Part shown: positions 57,112-64,000 of the stretch, in pieces
Layout: each line of letters starts with the position of its first letter
Position numbering within the stretch: the stretch's first letter is position 1
Origin: Heterohyrax brucei
Lineage: Eukaryota; Chordata; Mammalia; Hyracoidea; Procaviidae
Reading direction: 5' to 3'
Assembly (NCBI GenBank): GCA_028571685.1
Contig: CM053142.1
Span: 70,271,296 to 70,335,295 of the forward strand
DNA: 64,000 nucleotides
The notes under the pieces: model-generated
Seen by the model: only the letters and a program-made list of their open reading frames with translations
Database searches by the model: none
What the model was told of the DNA's origin: nothing
Made by a program: the position numbers and the translations under genes

Positions 57112-57534
57112 AGATTTGATATGGTATTGGCAAAACCTAATACACACAAGGAAAACAATGTGTATTTTTGTACATTCTTATACAATGTTTTTTGTTTTGA
57201 AAATCTGACTTTACAGTCTATAGATTCTATAAATAAGGGTTTTTCAGACATATGTAAAACACTTTTAGATATTTAGTAGTCGGAAATGAAGGTGCTAGAA
57301 AGAAAAAAATTGTATCATATTGCTTGGTTTGTTCTTCTGTCCCTTTGGGAATAATTCAAGAAGCATTTTTGTGAGAAACTTATGAATGTTCTCTTTGGAA
57401 GTTGAAGTTTGATTAGGATTTATTGGTGACATATTATGAGAATAACATAAAGCTGATGTTTAAAGAGGGACAATGGTGTCCTTTACAGTTATTGTCTTCA
57501 AGGAGATTCAATTTTATTGAAATCTTTAAAAACA
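57112..57534. other. No feature recognised
   Basis: A/T-rich flank of the following L1. Confidence 0.3.
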
Positions 57535-58263
57535 GACTTAATGGAAAGAGACCTGAACAAACAAAGCATTATTGAAGAAAAAGAACAAAAGTTCTCATCT
57601 CAGAACCTGTTATACAGCCCTAGTAGTCAAAACATCCTGGGACTGGAACAACAGACACATAGACCAATGGAACAAAATCGAGAACCCAGACGTAAATCCA
57701 CCCACCTAGAGTCAGATGATCTTTGACAAAGGACTAAAGAATGTATGGCAGGTATGATACAAGAATGGACAGAAAAGATAGTCTTTTTAGCAAGTGGTGC
57801 TGGCAAAACTGGATGTCCAACTGCCAAAAAAAGAAACCAAAAAACAAAAACAGGACTCATACCTCACACTGTACACAACAGCTAACTCCAAGACCTAAAC
57901 ATAAAACCTAAAACAATAAAGATCATGGAAAAAGAAATAGAAACGATGCTAGGGGCCTTCATACATGGCTTAAACATGATACAAACCACAGCTAACAACG
58001 TGCAGATGCCAGAAAATAGACTAGATAATTGGCAGCTCCTAAAAATTAAACACGTTTCCTTTTAAAAAGACATCAACAAAAGAGTAAAAGGAAAATCTGT
58101 ACACTGCAAAATAAACTTGGGCTATGACATATTTGACAAGTGTCTAATCTCTAAAATCTATAAAATACTTCAATGTCTCAACAATAAAAACAGTAATAAT
58201 CTAATTAAAACATGGGCAAAGATATGAACACATACTTCACCCCAGAAGTAGCTACCAGACACA

Positions 58264-58420
58264 TGAGGAAGTGCTGTTGCAGTGAGTAGATTCCAACTTA
58301 TAGTAACCCTGTATGTCTCATGCATCTGTTTCCAAGGAGCTGCTGGTGAATTTGAGCTGCCAAACTTTTGATTAGCTGCCATTGCTCTTAACTCTTAACC
58401 TCTGTGCCACAAAAGCTCTC
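58264..58420 (-). repeat. SINE nested in L1
   Basis: 'tgctgttgcagtgagtagat' to 'ctgtgccacaaaagctctc'. Confidence 0.85.
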
Positions 58421-59059
58421 ATCAGCCATTACAGAATTGCAAATCAAAACTACAATAAGATACTATCTCACCCCGTTACTGGCACTAACCAAAAAAAAAA
58501 AAAAAAGAAAGAAAATAACAAATGTTGGAACGTTTGTGGTGAGACTGGAACACTTACCCACTTGTGGTAGGAATGCAAAATGGCACAACCACTACAGAAA
58601 GCAATATGGCACCTCCTTAAAAAGCCAAAATTAGAAATACCATACTATCTAGCAAACCCATTCCTAAGAATGTGTCCTAGAGATATAAGCCATCACACAA
58701 ATAGACGTATACATGCTAATGTTCATTGCAGCACTATTCAGAATAGCAAAAAGGCAGAAACAACATTAAGTGCTCATCAACAGATGAATGGATAAACAGA
58801 CTATGGTACATACAAACAATGGAATACCACACGACAACGAAAAATAGTGATGAATCTGTGAAACATCCCACAACATGAGTGAATCCAGAGGATCACACTG
58901 AGTGAAATAAGTCAGTCAGGAAAGGGCAAACATGTATGAGAACACTGTTATCACTGTTATAAAAACCCAAGAAAATGTTTAAACACAGGAAAAATAATCT
59001 TTAATGGTTACAGAGAAGGGGAAGGGAGGAAGGAGAAATCACTAACTAGGTAATGAAAA

Positions 59060-59225
59060 CTAAACCCAAACTATTAATGTTGAGTCAACCCTACAAGACA
59101 GAGTAAAACTTCTCCATAGTCTTTCCAAAGAGCAGCTGGTCAGCAGCCAGTCTCTCAACCACTGTGCCGCTGGACTCACTGATGTAGAGGCAATTCTGAT
59201 TCATAGTGACTTTACAGGGCTCCAG
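59060..59225 (-). repeat. SINE remnants nested in L1 3'UTR
   Basis: 'aaactaaacccaaactatta' to 'accactgtgccgctgg', and a second short piece to 'tttacagggctcc'. Confidence 0.75.
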
Positions 59226-60239
59226 CTAAACAGTAGACAGTATCTACTCTGATGAAGGGAAAGGCAGCATACCATATAGAGGAAGTCAGCACAGCTTGGT
59301 AAAGGCAAAGCCACAGAAGCTTCCTAGATGCATCCAAACACCTTGAGGAACGGTTCCACTTACTGGGGCTGAGGGTTAGGGACCATGGTCTCAGGGGAAC
59401 ATCTAGGTTAATCAGTATAACGGTTAAAAAAAACCTTCTACTTCATACTATGGTGAGTAGCATCTGGAATCTTAAAAGCTCACGAGCTCTCATCTAAGAT
59501 ACGTCTATTGGTCCCATGTGACCCAGAGCTAAAGAGAGTGAAGAAAACCAGAGACACAAGGAAACTATTAGTCCTATTCCATAGGACTGAAGGGCCACAT
59601 GAACCACAGCCTTTACCAACGTGAAGATAGAATAACTGGATGGTGCCTGGATACCACCACTGACCTCTCTGATAGGAATCACAACAAAGGGTTTGGAACA
59701 GACGGGGAGAAGAAATGCAGAAAAAAAATCAAATTTAAAAAAAAATGGCCAGACTTACTCATCCGACAGAGACAGGTGGAACCCCTGCGATAATGGCCCT
59801 TGGACACCTACTCAGGACTGAACATAATGTTGAAGTCCACCTCTCAGCCAGAGATCAGATAGGCCTTTAGAATCGGTGTTATACCTGTGAAGAACGTGCT
59901 CAGTCAAGTGTACCACCAAATGGGCAACAGCTGCCCTACAGCAACGACGCCAAGGTCGAAGGGACAAGTGAAAGGAGACAAACAGACCTGGGGAACCCAA
60001 AGGAGAAAAGGGAGAGAGTGGCGACGCAAAGCAAGGACTGCAGCCAACATCACCAAACAATCTGCGTATAAATTTTTGAATGAAAAAGTAATTTGTGCTA
60101 TAAATCTTCACTTAGTTTTTTTTTAATTAAAAAGAAGAAATAATGGAGAGACTTGGACTCTGTACCTGGCTCTTAAACTTACTAAATTGATGATATTAGG
60201 AAAGAATCCTTTCTTCAGAAAGTTTTTGTGAGGATTTGC

Positions 60240-60372
60240 TTAGCTGAGAGCTCGGCTGCTAACCAAGAGGTCAGCAGTTCAAACCTACCATCCACTCCTT
60301 GGAAACCTTATGGAGCAGTTCTACTCGGCCTTATAGGGTCCTTATGAGTTGGAATTAAGCACAATGGGTTGT
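60240..60372 (+). repeat. tRNA-derived SINE, 5' truncated
   Basis: 'gctgctaaccaagaggtcag' to 'gcacaatgggttgtg'. Confidence 0.88.
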
Positions 60373-61479
60373 GTATGTGTGTAAGAGAGAGAGAAAGACT
60401 GAAAACATAGTATCTGGAATACGTGGAATCTGCTTCATAAAATCTTCCAGCCTCTCTGCAAAAGACAGAAAGAGCAAAACCGAAATCAGGACAAAACTGT
60501 GCATCACATTTTAGCCACAATGAATAGATTAATATGGATGGAATAAAGGCTTATAGCAAAGCAATGATAGTTAAAAGATATCCACGTTTCATATGAACTC
60601 CTGAAGGGAAAAATTCTAACAAAATTGAGAGTTAGATAACTTGCAGAATGGCTGTAAAAACCTTTTTAACTTTTAAATAAAAGGCATAACATGCCATGTA
60701 TTAGAAAGTACTTCATTTCTCAGAAAGCTATGTTGTCTGTTTACTATTCACCTTTCAAAGGGATGGAAATGGCATTTGTTATCATTAGACTAGCTTTGTT
60801 TTGTTTTTTTCTTTATTTTTATTATTATTATTATTACTTTTTAGTCCTGGGGATTTGGAATTTGTGAAAAGAAAAAAACAATTTGGGGGATTTCATTCAG
60901 GTATTTTAGTTATTTTCCTCACTAAGTGTTCTTTCCTCCCATCAACTTCTATTGAAAAACCACAGTACAACCTGGTTAGTGTATTTTTAACAAAAACAGC
61001 ATGAGATGGAAATTCTGCCTTTGGCAACTGAGCTAAGTTTTGGACATCTGGACTTCACCACTGGGTAACTTCATCATGAGAAGTTCAAGGTGAGGTTTCA
61101 TTATGGCCAGTATGTGAGGCCAAAAGCCTTTTGGGAAGTCTCAAGGGCATACATTCTTGTGTCTGAGAAGTAAGATGCTCAGACAACAACTCCCCAGGCC
61201 ACTATTTTTGGATACCAGTTAGATTGCTCAATGTGATACTGTGCTGTTTTTCAAAAAGCCCAAAAAAGGCCTCTGTGTGGGTGGAAGTGTGGTTTTTGGA
61301 GTGCTTCAACTTCTGCATTTCCCAATTTTTGTTTTTCTCAGTTTACTGCCTGCCATATTACTGAATTTCTCTAGAGTATGAAGAAGCTGAGAGCTTCTGC
61401 TGTGTAGTTGTCCAGGACTCACTGAGGATGGCAGAACAGTAAACAAATATGTATCAAAGGCCTAGACTAGTGGGAATGT
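60373..61479. other. No gene or repeat recognised
   Basis: About 1.1 kb of unique-looking sequence, about 10-11 kb upstream of AICDA exon 1; a TTA run at 60817-60834. A distal enhancer is possible by position only. Confidence 0.3.
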
Positions 61480-61544
61480 GAAACTGAACTCTCTTTGGGG
61501 GAAGCAGTGAGGTAGTTCCTCAAAAAGTCAAAAACAGACCTACC

Positions 61545-61735
61545 ATCCAAAAAGAAACCACCAAAGACTTTGCCATCATAGTGATCCTATAGGACAAAGT
61601 AGAACTCCTCCATAAGGTTTCCAAGACTATAATTCTTTACAAAAGCAGACTACCACATCTGTCTTCCACAGAGCAGCTAGTGGATTGGAACCACCAATCT
61701 ACTACTTTGCAGCCAAGGGCTTTATTCATTGTTCC
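61545..61735 (-). repeat. SINE, longer variant, in L1
   Basis: 'aagaaaccaccaaagacttt' to 'cagccaagggctttattcat', with 'cagactaccacatctgtctt' inside. Confidence 0.75.
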
Positions 61736-61916
61736 TACTAATCCTCCTACAACTACCACATGACCCAGCAAGTCTACTTCTAGGTACATACCCCAGAGAC
61801 TTAAAAGTGGAGATTTGTACCCAATGTTCATTGCAGCAGTGTTCACAATAGCCAAAAGGTGAGAACATGCTAGATGCCCAACAGCAGGTGGATACACACA
61901 TACAGTGGAATGCTAC

Positions 61917-62512
61917 TCAGTTGTTGTAGTTGTTGTTAGGTGTTGTTGAGCTGGTTTAGACTCATGGTGACCCTACACACGGCATAACAAAACACTGCCC
62001 GTTTTGCGCCACGCCCACAATCATTTTTGTGCTTAAGACCACTGCTGCGGCCTCTGTGTGAATCTATCTCACTGAGTGCCTTCCTCTTTTTCACTGACCC
62101 TCCACTCTGCTAACCATGGTGTCCTTCTCCAGGGACTGATTTTTCCAGACAATACATCCAAAGTATGTAGGACACAAGTCTCACCATCTTTGCTTCCAAG
62201 GAGCACTCTGGCTGTACTTCTGCCAGAACAGATGTTTGTTCTTTTGGCAGTCCACGATTCATTCAACATTCTTCTCCAACACCACAATTCAAAGGCAACA
62301 ATTCTCCTTCTGTGTTCCTTATTCATTGCCCAACTTTTGTGTGCATATGAAGTCACTGCAAATACCATGGCTTTGGTCAGGTGCACCTTAGTCTTCATCT
62401 TTACTTTTCAACACTTTAAAGCAGTCTTTTGCAGCAGGTTTTCCCAATGCAAAGCATCTTTTGATTTCTTGACTGCCGCTTCCATTCTACCTGGACAGCA
62501 GGATAAATGAAG
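61917..62512 (-). mobile_element. BovB/RTE-clade LINE 3' part, inserted in L1
   Basis: Minus-strand translation: TKVHLTKAMVFAVTSYAHKS, then RRRIVAFELWCWRRML, ESWTAKRTN; tail near 61921 rich in 'ttgttgt'. Frames are interrupted. Confidence 0.88.
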
Positions 62513-63310
62513 TCTTCATACATGCTACGGTATGGATGAATGTTGAAGACATTATGCTGAGTGACATAAATCAGTTACAAAAAGACATACATTATATGAC
62601 CTCACTTATATATGAAGACAAGAAAAGGCAAAAATAAAGAGAATAAAATTTCTTAGTGGTTACTAGTAGCTCCCTAAAGGGGTTAACAGTAAAAGAAATA
62701 TCATGTAGATTAAAGACAGGATTGCACAGCTGATTTCGTAATTTCTGTCAATAAGGTGTACACCTGTAAAAACATGAATTGGCAAAAGTTCTGTGATAGA
62801 CACGTCACAACAACAAAGGGGGAAGAAAAACAAAAAAAGCGTAGCTGCCAAGCCTGCTTATGTACCACCAATAACCTCATGCTATTTGACTTCTTGGTTT
62901 GGAGGTTTAGGGTCATGGTTTCGTGAGACATCCCAGTCAATTGGCCTAACAACTTATTTAATACTTCGTTCTGCCTCCTAGTTCAGTACATAGTGTCTGG
63001 TATCTTAAAAGCTTGCAAGCAGCCATCCAAGGCACAGTGTTTTTTTTTTCTATTTACCTGGAGCAACAGAGGAAGTAGGAGCATCAGGAATAGGAAGAGG
63101 ATATGGAATGTGTAAGTTGCCACCATTTCTCCTTTGCCATGAGACCAGAAGAACTAGATGATGCCTTACTGAATATTTTCATCAAAAATTCCATAGAATT
63201 GATTAAAAAGGGGAGAAAGGCAGAATTTCAAATTCTCATGGACTCTAGACATCCTGGAGCCATGAAAACTGTATGAAAGCCTGAAACTATTGCTCTGACA
63301 TAATCTTTAA

Positions 63311-63468
63311 AAAAAAACGGTGCTGTCAAGTCCATTCTGACTCAAAGCAACCCTATAGGACAGAGCAGAACTGCTCCATAGAATTTCCAAGGAGCACTTG
63401 GAGGATTTGAACTTCTGACCTTCTAGCTAGCAGTTGTAGCATTTAATCGCTACACTACCAGGGTCTCT
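63311..63468 (-). repeat. tRNA-derived SINE
   Basis: 'aaaaaaacggtgctgtcaag' to 'acactaccagggtctc'. Confidence 0.92.
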
Positions 63469-64000
63469 AATTTTTAAAACTTAGACCAAAAATATCCCCT
63501 GAAGTCTTCTTAAAACCAAGCCATAGTTTCACTTATCTAGTAAAAGACATCTTCCTAGAGCATGTACTCTTTAAGAACTATCTACATGAGATGAAATTGA
63601 CAACAGCAGTTTGAAAGTCTAAAAATCTTAGGGGGACAGTGAATTCGTATTAATGGAATGATCAGAAAAGAAGGATAAGAATGGTTACAAAACTTGAAGA
63701 CTATAACAAGTATCACTGTACATGCAGAAACTTGAATTGGTATATATTTTGCTCTGTATGTGCTCAACAAACAACAAAGCCTAGACATGGCTATGAGATA
63801 TGAAAAAAGAATTCTTTTTAATGAGGAGATTAACTAAGTTAAATTTACTGATCATAAATGTATAATAAACACTATATGGTAATAGAAAAAGATGCAGTTT
63901 AGAGTCAAACAAATGTAGATTTGACTTTAATGTCCACTGTCTCCTAGAAAAGTGTCTTTGAATGTGTTATCCAACATCATATGTTTGTTTCTCGATGTAT
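63469..64000. other. No feature recognised
   Basis: A/T-rich sequence to the window edge. Confidence 0.3.

Larger units (their letters stand above)
57535..60125 (+). mobile_element. L1, 5'-truncated: C-terminal ORF2 and 3'UTR
   Basis: THRPMEQNREPRRKSTHLES, then KTIKIMEKEIETMLGAF, and 'ggaatgcaaaatggcacaac' with a WRNVCGETGTL-type end are ORF2. 3'UTR follows to the A-rich end at about 60125. Two SINEs are nested. Older than the 29.6-kb copy. Confidence 0.85.
61480..63305 (+). mobile_element. Old L1 3' end, split by a SINE and an RTE
   Basis: Parts 61480-61544, 61736-61916 ('gttcattgcagcagtgttca', 'agtggaatgctactcagt') and 62513-63305 ('gacattatgctgagtgacat', then 3'UTR) are consecutive pieces of one L1. 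Confidence 0.8.

Noticed and set aside
57535-61479. Search for MFAP5 exons, expected on this side of AICDA
   Set aside because: No frame resembles the cysteine-rich MFAP5 core. In human the gene lies further away than this window reaches.

Overview
The window is mammalian nuclear DNA, almost certainly from an elephant or another paenungulate. The evidence is about fifty copies of the short tRNA-derived SINE of that group (box A and box B promoter, an 'aaccctggtgg' head, a 'ggcaatgggtttgg' tail). There are also longer AfroSINEs and several fragments of a BovB/RTE-clade LINE whose 3' end the AfroSINEs share. L1 copies in both orientations, L2, MIR, a mariner transposon and fossil LTRs fill most of the rest.

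One host gene is supported: AICDA (activation-induced cytidine deaminase, AID) on the minus strand, complete in five exons from the ATG at 50344 to the stop at 41204. The exon coding lengths (8, 148, 271, 116 and 54 bp) sum to a 198-residue protein, the same length as human AID, with every splice site canonical. The upstream flank keeps the GGGGAGGAGCC and ATTTGAAT promoter motifs described for other mammals. The 3' untranslated region keeps the 8-mer miR-155 target AGCATTAA. An unusual feature is tryptophan at residue 119, in the loop that reads the DNA hotspot, where the human, mouse and chicken proteins as I remember them have arginine.

Layout. 1-29.5 kb: repeat-packed intergenic DNA. It holds an L1 5' fragment, a solo ERVK-like LTR (4594-5146), a decayed mariner (about 6960-9420) carrying an L1 that itself holds an inverted mariner piece, nested MaLR-type LTRs, an L2 and many SINEs. 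29.6-36.7 kb: an almost full-length L1 on the minus strand with both ORFs damaged and target-site duplications. 36.7-40.5 kb: SINEs, MIR, an L1 3' end and a CA repeat. 40.6-50.7 kb: AICDA with its 3'UTR and promoter; SINEs, an L2 and an old L1 lie in the introns. 50.7-64 kb: upstream flank with L2, MaLR LTR, RTE, AfroSINE and two L1 3' portions. No neighbouring gene (for example MFAP5 or CLEC4E, expected in this order from the human map) was recognised.

I found no convincing undescribed gene system. The most interesting observations are the AID loop substitution, the retained regulatory sites, and the layered mariner/L1/inverted-mariner structure.
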